Source: a virus
Virus record (IMG/VR): IMGVR_UViG_3300029448_000309
Location: 1-28,215 of that record
DNA length: 28,215 bases
Direction: 5' to 3' (one strand)
Under the pieces are notes generated by a model. That model ran no database searches and was not told the origin of the DNA. It worked only from the letters and a program-made list of their open reading frames with translations. Each line of letters begins with the position of its first letter. Position 1 is the first letter of the stretch. The translations under genes and the position numbers were made by a program. Of this stretch, positions 22,801-28,215 are shown piece by piece.

Positions 22801-23717
22801 AACCCAGTTCTTTGTGTATTTTTAGTAAACTGCCATAAACCAGAAGCGCTACCATTTCTAGCAAATATATTTCTATTATCTGTTTCTAATGATGCCCAAA
22901 AACTAAACATTTCATTTAAGTTAGCAACAGCAAGATCATCTACTTTATAATAATCTTTTGCGTATTCTAACATTTGGTTAGTATATTTACCTGTTGTATA
23001 TGCAGTATTAAGAACCTTTACGTTTTTTTCTGATTGTTCTTTTATAAATTCTTCTTGTGATTTTTTAAGTAAAGCATCTTTGTCTGCTTCTAATAAACTT
23101 TCATTAAATAAATATCTGTTAGCTTCATTGTCATAACCCATTTTACCTAACAACACATCTCTAGCTATCTCATCATCTATTCTTGACGTATCAGTTTGTA
23201 CGTCATTAACAGCACTTTCTGCTACGTTAAGATCTCTATTAGAATAAAACTGTTTTTCATTATAAGGTACATTAGGATAATACTCATCCATCCATTGATT
23301 TATAAAACCTACACGACCTTCACCATCATCTTTAAATAATTTATATGCTTGATCTACTCTATTAATAATATTTTGTTGATCTGCGTCTTTTAACATATCA
23401 AATGTTTGTTTTTGTACATTACGTTGACTATATACTTTGTCTTGTATTGGATCTTTAGTAGAAGCATTATCTGCTTTGTGTTGTAATTGTGTTTTAGAAC
23501 CTAATAAAGTTTCAGATGCATATGATGTACTATCACCATCTTGCATATCAGTATTAAGTATTGATTTTGTTTTTATAGGTTTTATGCCAAATTCATCATT
23601 TATTTCTACATCAGAAAAACCAGCTTTTTTTAATATTGGTCTTTGTGTTTCTATAAATTGTACAACTGTATCTTCATCAAATCCAGCTTGTCGTAATTGT
23701 GTAGCAGTAAGTTTCAT
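16893..23717 (-). CDS. Giant gp16-like ejection protein: transglycosylase, zinc-protease motif, LPD38-like
   Basis: A 2,274-aa protein (T7 gp16 is about 1,320). Residues about 262-390 are a lytic transglycosylase domain: catalytic Glu likely E278 in SLETDNRN, then ASGLWQFT (291-298) and YHH (387-389). Residues about 515-670 are glycine- and alanine-rich and hydrophobic, a possible membrane-inserting segment. HELGH at 1122-1126 is a zinc-metalloprotease (HExxH) motif, with E1327 or D1331 in PRELMADF as candidate third ligand. Residues about 1752-1900, starting NPAFWPVNMARD, resemble large polyvalent protein domain 38. The start overlaps the gp15-like stop (TAATG). It probably enters the host with the DNA, cuts peptidoglycan, and may process proteins. 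Confidence 0.87.
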   Translation of the reverse strand: MKLTATQLRQAGFDEDTVVQFIETQRPILKKAGFSDVEINDEFGIKPIKTKSILNTDMQDGDSTSYASETLLGSKTQLQHKADNASTKDPIQDKVYSQRNVQKQTFDMLKDADQQNIINRVDQAYKLFKDDGEGRVGFINQWMDEYYPNVPYNEKQFYSNRDLNVAESAVNDVQTDTSRIDDEIARDVLLGKMGYDNEANRYLFNESLLEADKDALLKKSQEEFIKEQSEKNVKVLNTAYTTGKYTNQMLEYAKDYYKVDDLAVANLNEMFSFWASLETDNRNIFARNGSASGLWQFTKNTQRTGLNRFTTIMKRVDPDFVITPEIEDAYDSGDFTSLSFDLQRAIAIANILQMPPSERLNRAGSDDLVKAAMAGDVDAMKTLYRNYHHASYEKTMVAGEANYNLKELPALDARIDKYFDSWGQIYEYETPQMAFFGTDSTVAKAIGKLPYGDKIVQAFGGKGRYNVFSNGYSLSVNGLIDRYNQLITEDKVSPQEALQRVFMYQEQSFDKEIISSAVTLVNDLPWMGAGCFAAGGTVVAGTLGAGIPAAPVVCGAGGFALPEVMRDVYIRAIESGEAHDVKEFLSLWMDQKTLMTAIKSGTIGGVTFGAGAKVKQVTGSTTARLGTEVVAMTTLSAALEGHVPTARDFAHAAVLIFGVHGSIQGLKGMHTLYRRYSVHPRDVVNLSQKDAHYRQQIMSGEIPDIYVNGSKTVLQGLEKNKNIQLLPEPKFKNNEVVNINVNGTEQGKVISKEVIGNENALVVLKPNGEKILILESEARKTDPLPIETKIDGEKITITNKADKTFKDRQTNKEFNEDIFELTKDKDGAFIVDNRGSYKSTPLQALTETATREKITTIDGSASTNKTILIKNKFYPKMAERMSKFKDIEGLGKYKSFKEIKTRVFKGLTNKHKKISVVFGVDGAGSSGFKTDVMIGRIRNEYVAFNRKAYNELIKFTENGKQKKAILLGDSKDSPLVFVHPETKNTIALLMPVKIGGTIEAQAQSYFKNHKIKEDMDGMHFDRIPNSKSGDNWGIPNEPYAETTTNFGENGAKWKDLYNSERGIDLIDLVEMYKVFVEKSPELNRLPAGLNGYFQFKGKKAPRIVINEALQKNPEQFTMTMAHELGHLIDYLPNATLKRGNILGSIATLKGYMNKWIAGKNDGAKPLDPKEIAKIKKEAEKIAKSREKETNKEIEQELKITPETVLEIFRDPKAREKIDPEFYNAFVKLDGALKKEVVKDALKGMMSHHIKALADKVNGRKVDPKLNAEANAIFKEMFEKEIKQRGLVNVEMINKELKGLSMKWKPFDRTRKDKEGIKYTAYRDGPRELMADFMMAWLLKPQWVKHNAPKTFEMWHYYLDAKPEVMKIWHRIQDDLASGPNVRLGKPIRDLKQMFRDVDAKMLEKMEGEYKPNMMDTIQYEMVDHFSFITGRLTGKTGETRWHSEQAKNLEWAIDNFRYRHALLKQYRDEMNRHVIKPALDKGYDIHDISVMMFLRNLSESGQRENMLSSLGIQKFAPELKAKLGERSVEELYKYYAELKPDLIRLTDEFYRIRQDMIIPEIKESKMYDAEVVKNMENNYQYGTFNVAEYLLKRMEKYGSNNTATLALKKSKGYLGEIQNLLTATMEKDMILLVEAKRHRTMRMTVDWLKDNKSWLEQYDRTFTGQGMKLRDISTKGKERIIQKPKMVGKGKIEAPPKGMKPFHYMVNGELKTYFVNRHIADAFSANPLTQFYAMKQVTLSADVFRKLFTEYNPAFWPVNMARDINRSVKLLPNARYFDLVGAGKNSYIKYLFKAIKPAYKSIFKDGTELTRWMEREGFLISMVEGYRGQAGSKAIKRGVDNDTFMIEKLLDKEVKQHGNLNKLYDKTFGQLFNKLGNFARMFERSPKIAGYLFLKDQIARGKLKMTDKELMIRIQSEIGSPNFLRQGKMHTITNNLFLYSNAAKEGWRADYNRFKEAPASVGTKFIAYNVTPKILQKAFTLGLFGTGIGYLYKYGVSEWDQVNYIPIVLGTTPDGRAVYFRIPQDETSRLINGLLYKAMDLPNKDNLGEVLSTPLDMIGYLGKGGTPDINPIIPLLTDLMSWMTGITPFDDWRGTSAIDKDLDKAGGFQKQVEILKWFFNTYSGTGFHKFKSNDYSEMTTELEKILDFPIVGQPLSRFLKIGDHPATGYIKDGADGLDNYDKADANLTIEVKNALLKLFTNEKLSDKEIEALKTRQSWLTNKMTLDLLSKNAGANEVIRDIIGEKDGKRRVIMIDKLIKYLEETDNYPIESKKE

Positions 23718-25561
23718 TATTCATCTGTTACAAATAGATCACTAACATCTAGTGTTTCATTTGTATCCCCAGTTATAACACTTGGTAAACTATTATTAGT
23801 TTTTATTAACCCTTGTACTCTTTGTATATAACTAGAAATAGTTTCGTTTTCATTTCTTGCTGGTACTTGAATATTATTAAGAGAAGGTATTTTGCTAGTA
23901 AAATATTCACTTGGCATTATGTAGTATGTTTTAAATTTTTCTACATCACCTTGCATAGATTTACTCATAGTATTTCTCATACCATTTATTTGGCCTTCTA
24001 ATGCTTTAAAACTAGCATCATCTATTCTAGATTTATAAACATTGACTACATCATTTAATATGTAGTTTGGACTTCTTGGATTTGTAAGCATATTTTCATA
24101 ACTAAATCCATTTCTTTCACCTTCTGCTATAAGTTCATTCATATTATTTACAGCATTATATGCTTCTTGCGTAAGAGCATCAGAACCTAATAAACCTAAT
24201 AGAGCCGCATTTCTTTCTGATGGATCTGTTATACTTAATACATTTGATATTTGTTCACCTTTTGTATTTGCACCAACTTCTTTTAACAACATTCTTGTTG
24301 CACTTTTAATTAATTCTTTTTTATATGAATTCTTACTTTTAGAAAGTTCTATAGATTTATCAAAAAGTGTTGTTCCGTATTCTGGTTTTATATAACCTTT
24401 ATCAATCATACCAGTTATAATCATTCTTTCTTTATGTGTATCTATAGCACCAGATAAAACTAAATTAGTTAACAATGCTTTCATTTGTAAACCTTGTGGA
24501 CTATCGTATGATGCTTTACCACTTGATAAATTAGTTATTGTTGTATTGTAAGAAGATAAAAGAGATTTTTTTTCATCAGCATCAAGATCACTTGCTTGTA
24601 CATCATTTAAAAATGTTTTAGATGCTTCTATATCATCTTTATTACCAGCTTCCATACCTACTAATATGTTAGTAAATTTAAGCATAGTATCATCATCTTT
24701 TTTTTCTTTTTGATTATTAAATACAGCTATTTGATTATCATGTTTAGTTTTATGATCTTTAATTAATGCCTTACGTAAATCATCATCTGGTGATAATACA
24801 TTGCCATCTATATCTTTAATTTCAAATGCATTGTTTCTTAAATTTTTATATATTTGTTCATAATCAATAACTGCATCACCTGCTGGTGATATTGTTTTAG
24901 CACCTTGCATAACTTGAAACATTATATATTTATTATTAGTGTAATCTTTTGTGTTGTTAACTAATTCTTGGTAAACTTCACTATTATATAATTCAGTAGT
25001 TACACCTTTTTTTAATGTTAAATCTTTGTGTTGTGTATATGCAGATTTTATAGCAGATAAACTTGTAGCGTTTTCTACTTTAGACTTAAATAAATCATTT
25101 TCACCATCTAACGCAATCTGTGCATTAATTACTTTTTGATTTGCAATTTTATTAACAATAGCAGATTTTGTAGTAAAATAATTTTCATAAAAAGTTGGCA
25201 TAAACTCTTTAAATGTTTGCTCATCTAGTTGTTTTTTGTAATCTAATTCTTGTTTTTTAAAATTAGTTTCGTATTCATTTAACCAATTATCTGGTGTTAA
25301 ATAATCATCTCTACTTAATAAACCATCAACATACATTTGGTTACTACCACCAAATTGTGCATTAGATAAAGATACGTTAGTATTTATTTCTAACCTACGC
25401 ATTTTACTATCATAATTAGTTTTAGCATTTGCGTATTGAGTAACTGCATTAAGAGCAGTTTTACCAATTTCTACAATACCTTGGCTACTACCTATTCCTG
25501 TAGTTAATGATCTGCCACTACTTATATTTACATCTGTATCTTTATACCTTGGTATCTTCAT
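23717..25561 (-). CDS. gp15-like internal (ejection) virion protein, 614 aa
   Basis: An almost entirely helical, charged protein without catalytic motifs. It begins MKIPRYKDTDVNISSGRS and shows the SGRSLTTGIGSSQGIVEIGKTALNAVTQYANAK start (residues about 15-47) common in inner-core proteins of T7-like marine phages. The position, between the gp14-like and gp16-like genes, is that of T7 gp15 (about 750 aa), which forms the trans-periplasmic channel with gp14 and gp16. AGGATAACATATG precedes its start. Its stop overlaps the start of the giant protein gene. Homology to gp15 is by synteny and general character, not by a visible motif. Confidence 0.75.
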   Translation of the reverse strand: MKIPRYKDTDVNISSGRSLTTGIGSSQGIVEIGKTALNAVTQYANAKTNYDSKMRRLEINTNVSLSNAQFGGSNQMYVDGLLSRDDYLTPDNWLNEYETNFKKQELDYKKQLDEQTFKEFMPTFYENYFTTKSAIVNKIANQKVINAQIALDGENDLFKSKVENATSLSAIKSAYTQHKDLTLKKGVTTELYNSEVYQELVNNTKDYTNNKYIMFQVMQGAKTISPAGDAVIDYEQIYKNLRNNAFEIKDIDGNVLSPDDDLRKALIKDHKTKHDNQIAVFNNQKEKKDDDTMLKFTNILVGMEAGNKDDIEASKTFLNDVQASDLDADEKKSLLSSYNTTITNLSSGKASYDSPQGLQMKALLTNLVLSGAIDTHKERMIITGMIDKGYIKPEYGTTLFDKSIELSKSKNSYKKELIKSATRMLLKEVGANTKGEQISNVLSITDPSERNAALLGLLGSDALTQEAYNAVNNMNELIAEGERNGFSYENMLTNPRSPNYILNDVVNVYKSRIDDASFKALEGQINGMRNTMSKSMQGDVEKFKTYYIMPSEYFTSKIPSLNNIQVPARNENETISSYIQRVQGLIKTNNSLPSVITGDTNETLDVSDLFVTDE

Positions 25562-25724
25562 ATGTTATCCTATATTTAGCTGGGCTATATTCTGCTTTTT
25601 GTACAGCGCCATTACCATCTTTAACAACTGTCCATGCTTGAAAGTTTTGTCCTTCTTTTGGTATTCTTTTACTGTAACCTTCAAATATTAATGTATCCAT
25701 ATCCCAAACTCTTATTTTGTACAT
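25542..25724 (-). CDS. Small hypothetical virion-region protein, 60 aa
   Basis: The protein begins MYKIRVWDMDTLIFEGYSKRIPKEG and continues QAWTVVKDGNGAVQKAEYSPAKYRITYE, a predicted small all-beta domain. It overlaps the gp15-like gene by 20 bases at its end and begins eight bases after the gp14-like stop, with a weak ribosome site, so it is co-transcribed and probably coupled. No family is recognised. It could be a minor core component or an assembly chaperone; position is the only clue. Confidence 0.6.
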   Translation of the reverse strand: MYKIRVWDMDTLIFEGYSKRIPKEGQNFQAWTVVKDGNGAVQKAEYSPAKYRITYEDTKV

Positions 25725-25731
25725 TTGTTAA

Positions 25732-26166
25732 TTATAAACCTTTTGCGGCTAACTTTTGATTAGTTTGATAGGTATTATAATTTACACCTGCCTGTAGCAA
25801 TGTAGAACCCATTTTATATGTTTCACTAGCTATCATACCAGTAAGTTCTGCATTCATGGCCGCATTCTTAACAAACACTCCTTTCTCTAAAAAAAACAAA
25901 TCATTTTCAAATTCTTCTAAATCAGCTTTAGCAGTAAGTAATGGTGATCCTGTAAATTGTATACCACTTGCACCTACTCTTGCTCTTTTTTCACTAAATA
26001 ATTGTGCTTGTTTTTTAAACAATTTTTGTTTGTCGTATTCAAGCTGTAATGTACTTTCGTATCTTTTCCATGCGGCGTTGGCTTTCATATTTTTAATATT
26101 CTGCCTATGCCCCATAATAGTCATAGCAGTTGAAGCCGCCATCATTGCTGGTACAAACCACGCCAT
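25732..26166 (-). CDS. gp14-like internal virion protein, 144 aa
   Basis: The N-terminus MAWFVPAMMAASTAMTIMG is a hydrophobic segment. A charged helix follows (residues about 22-65), then the family-like stretch EKRARVGASGIQFTGSPLLTAKADLEEFENDLFFLEKG (about 59-96) and a helical C-terminus (MASETYKMGSTLLQAG). The RVGASGI-x(3)-GSPL pattern with a flanking helix is characteristic of T7 gp14-like proteins, which cross the outer membrane during ejection. It lies directly downstream of the nozzle gene, as in T7. T7 gp14 is about 196 aa, so this one is short. Confidence 0.78.
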   Translation of the reverse strand: MAWFVPAMMAASTAMTIMGHRQNIKNMKANAAWKRYESTLQLEYDKQKLFKKQAQLFSEKRARVGASGIQFTGSPLLTAKADLEEFENDLFFLEKGVFVKNAAMNAELTGMIASETYKMGSTLLQAGVNYNTYQTNQKLAAKGL

Positions 26167-26180
26167 ATTATAAATCCTTC

Positions 26181-28215
26181 CTAATCACTTGTTACTAATG
26201 TTCCCGTTATTCCCAAAACCGTCATAGGTAATGGTTGTTCTTGTAAAATTTCTATTTGTCCATCTCTATCCCATCCTAAATTAGTTACCCGTTTATCGCC
26301 AGTAAATTCTGGTATATTTTGGCCCATAGGAGTAGATGATGTTCTAAAAGGTAATTGATCCCCATTAATCTTAATACCAATAGTTTTATGTAATCTTACA
26401 ACTACTTCATTATACCTTTTTTTTCGTGCTTGTGCAGTACCCGCTTGTGAACCTGCTTCAATTCTCATAGTTTTTATTTTAGATATATAAGCAAGACCTA
26501 TCTCTATACTTTTAAAGCCAGATGTTGCTGTTAAATTAACAGATATAGCGCCATTTGTTACAGTTTGATTAGGAAATACAGCATCACCTATTAATATCTG
26601 TACTTCTTCACCTTCTAAATGATCTAGACCAGTTATACTACTACTAGAACCGTTTACTGTACCAGCTAATCCACTATCTATTCTTAACAAATCATCTAAA
26701 TATTCTACGTATTGTACAATATTACCATTTATTCTACGTCTAACTATAATGTAAGTTTGATTTTCACTAGCTTCTGATATTGTAGATACAGATTTTACTT
26801 GTGCTTGTGCTTTTACAGAATGATTAGCACCTACACCATCTGCTATTTGTATTATAGTTCTATCTATTGCTTGTTCATATGTTGATGCAAATTCAAAATT
26901 ATTAGCATCTTTTACAAAAACAAAATATTCTTTACCATCTACTAAACCTTGTATCTTTGTGCCTCCACCTGCACTATATGTAACTTTATCACCTGTAGAT
27001 AATCCATGTCCGCTAATATTTACAAAACCATTATTATTACTATCAGTTGTACTATCTGTAACATTAGATGCGCCATTAAATGTTAAAGTAAAAGATCCAC
27101 CAATAATGTGTCTATGCCAAGCAATAACATCTTCTTCTCTTTGATATGTCATACCTAATAATGCGCCATCTTTTCTTACAGCCCAATAAATACTATCTGG
27201 TTCTTGTGCATAATCTACATCAACAATACCTTTACCTGTTATGTGTTCTGCTAACAAAGTCATGTCTGGTGCTAAATATGCATCACTTTCAAATCTATAT
27301 GCAAACTCTCTAATTTTTTTTTGTTGTCTTTGTACAAACAAGACAGCATTACCTATTTGTATAGGTTGTGTAGTATAACCACCATATGTTGTTTGTTGTG
27401 TAATTTGTACATTGTCTGGTTTTAATGGTTCACCTGTTGGTCTACCTACTTTAAATTCACCACCAACTGTACCTACAATAAGATCACGTGCTGGTGCTAA
27501 CCATCTAATAACATTTACTTTATTAGCCGCTATAGTATAAATAAATGCATCTGCGGCGTTACCAGAACCTACATCAAATTCTTCGTACAAACCACTTTCA
27601 CTTGCAAATATAGTTTGTGGAAAAGTTGTTGTACCTGCAAAAATTAATCTTTGTTCAAAAAAAGATACAGATTTTGGAAAACCTTTTGTGCTTGTAAATG
27701 TACCTAATGACCAATCTGCTGTTCCTCCTGTACCACTAAAATTATCTGTTGTAGTTGCAGTAACTTGTGTTGCAGAAGAAAAGTTTGTAATTTTAGCATG
27801 ACCACTATTAAACTTAATTAATCTTCCAACGTCTGTAGCTACAAATGTACTAGAAGATGCTGTTATAGTAACACTACCAGAAGTACCACTAGGTGTCATT
27901 GTTGTGCCTGTAGTATTTTGATCTAAATATGGGCCACGTTTAAAATCTACTTCTGTCATAGTCCAACTTGTATGACCTGTTCTAGATAATTTTCTAGGTG
28001 CTACATCTTCATGTACTAAATACATAACATCTGCTGATTGTGTAAATGCTATTTCGTATAATTGACTTTCTGTAAATGGTGATGCTATTTCAAAAACATC
28101 TGCCGCAGTACCAGCAGAAGCATATGCAGTATATCCTGTACTGCTTACACCTTGTAATTCAAAAGTATTTGTTGTTGTATTTGCTATTCTAAATCTTCTA
28201 CCATTTACTTGTGTC
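26181..28215 (-). CDS. gp12-like tail nozzle protein (partial, N-terminus beyond the window)
   Basis: The frame is open to the right edge: codons before the first internal ATG at 28025 read TQVNGRRFRIANTTTN and later FTESQLYEIAFTQSADVM without a stop, so the gene starts outside and 677 residues are visible. The stretch TQSADVMYLVHEDVAPRKLSRTGHTSW, followed by KGFPKSVSFFEQRLIFAGT, is the typical core of podovirus nozzle (T7 gp12-like tubular) proteins. A beta-rich insertion, GHGLSTGDKVTYSAGGGTKIQGL and ANNFEFASTYEQA, is a repeated small domain common in marine phage structural proteins. The protein ends LGITGTLVTSD. It forms the lower tail tube; its full length should resemble T7 gp12 (about 794 aa). 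Confidence 0.85.
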   Translation of the reverse strand, partial: TQVNGRRFRIANTTTNTFELQGVSSTGYTAYASAGTAADVFEIASPFTESQLYEIAFTQSADVMYLVHEDVAPRKLSRTGHTSWTMTEVDFKRGPYLDQNTTGTTMTPSGTSGSVTITASSSTFVATDVGRLIKFNSGHAKITNFSSATQVTATTTDNFSGTGGTADWSLGTFTSTKGFPKSVSFFEQRLIFAGTTTFPQTIFASESGLYEEFDVGSGNAADAFIYTIAANKVNVIRWLAPARDLIVGTVGGEFKVGRPTGEPLKPDNVQITQQTTYGGYTTQPIQIGNAVLFVQRQQKKIREFAYRFESDAYLAPDMTLLAEHITGKGIVDVDYAQEPDSIYWAVRKDGALLGMTYQREEDVIAWHRHIIGGSFTLTFNGASNVTDSTTDSNNNGFVNISGHGLSTGDKVTYSAGGGTKIQGLVDGKEYFVFVKDANNFEFASTYEQAIDRTIIQIADGVGANHSVKAQAQVKSVSTISEASENQTYIIVRRRINGNIVQYVEYLDDLLRIDSGLAGTVNGSSSSITGLDHLEGEEVQILIGDAVFPNQTVTNGAISVNLTATSGFKSIEIGLAYISKIKTMRIEAGSQAGTAQARKKRYNEVVVRLHKTIGIKINGDQLPFRTSSTPMGQNIPEFTGDKRVTNLGWDRDGQIEILQEQPLPMTVLGITGTLVTSD

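Overview
The window looks like most of the genome of a short-tailed (podovirus) double-stranded DNA phage. It is AT-rich (about 30% G+C by eye), almost entirely coding, and has no integrase, transposase, rRNA, tRNA or CRISPR array that I can find. The virion genes follow the T7 order: a gp12-like nozzle protein, then gp14-, gp15- and gp16-like internal (ejection) proteins, then a gp17-like tail fibre. No T7-type RNA polymerase or DNA polymerase is present here. Replication genes are instead a DEAH helicase, a RepB-type primase, a DUF1376 protein, an SSB-like protein and a Cas4/RecB-like nuclease. This content, the base composition and several small proteins resemble marine phages of the pelagiphage HTVC010P kind, so a marine alphaproteobacterial host such as SAR11 is my best guess. 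That assignment is an inference. Terminase, portal, capsid and gp11-like genes are missing and should lie beyond the window, since the nozzle gene is cut by the right edge.

Layout. (1) 1-1975, plus strand: a promoter and eight small, mostly unrecognised genes ending at a strong terminator, probably an early host-takeover operon. (2) 2048-7102, minus strand: from right to left, a coiled-coil protein and a Cro/YdaS-like repressor, a 330-base gene-free stretch with repeats and hairpins (candidate origin and control region), then a tightly overlapping replication operon (DUF1376, a secreted-looking protein, primase, helicase, small proteins, a Ref-like HNH nuclease). (3) 7215-12383, plus strand: SSB-like protein and nuclease, then a lysis region (membrane and coiled-coil proteins, 3-TM holin, T4-type lysozyme), small basic proteins and a metallophosphoesterase. 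(4) 12380-28215, minus strand: the virion genes, with a host-recognition cluster at 12551-14813, a 675-residue fibre with a cupredoxin-like domain, and a 2,274-residue ejection protein carrying both a lytic transglycosylase and a zinc-protease motif.

Control. Three operon starts (near 71, 6345 and 7170) share a 15-base element built on a TTAAC repeat, placed at or just after a TTGAC(A/T) promoter. It is a good candidate operator for the Cro-like protein. The repressor operon has its own promoter, whose predicted start coincides with the first ATG, suggesting a leaderless mRNA as for lambda cI from PRM.

The features most worth a second look are the shared operator and leaderless repressor switch in an apparently lytic phage, the cupredoxin-like domain in the tail fibre, the two-enzyme giant ejection protein, the compositionally distinct receptor-binding cluster that lacks GATC, and a set of tiny lysine-rich proteins, two of which share an FPKFG motif and one of which has an EF-hand-like loop.
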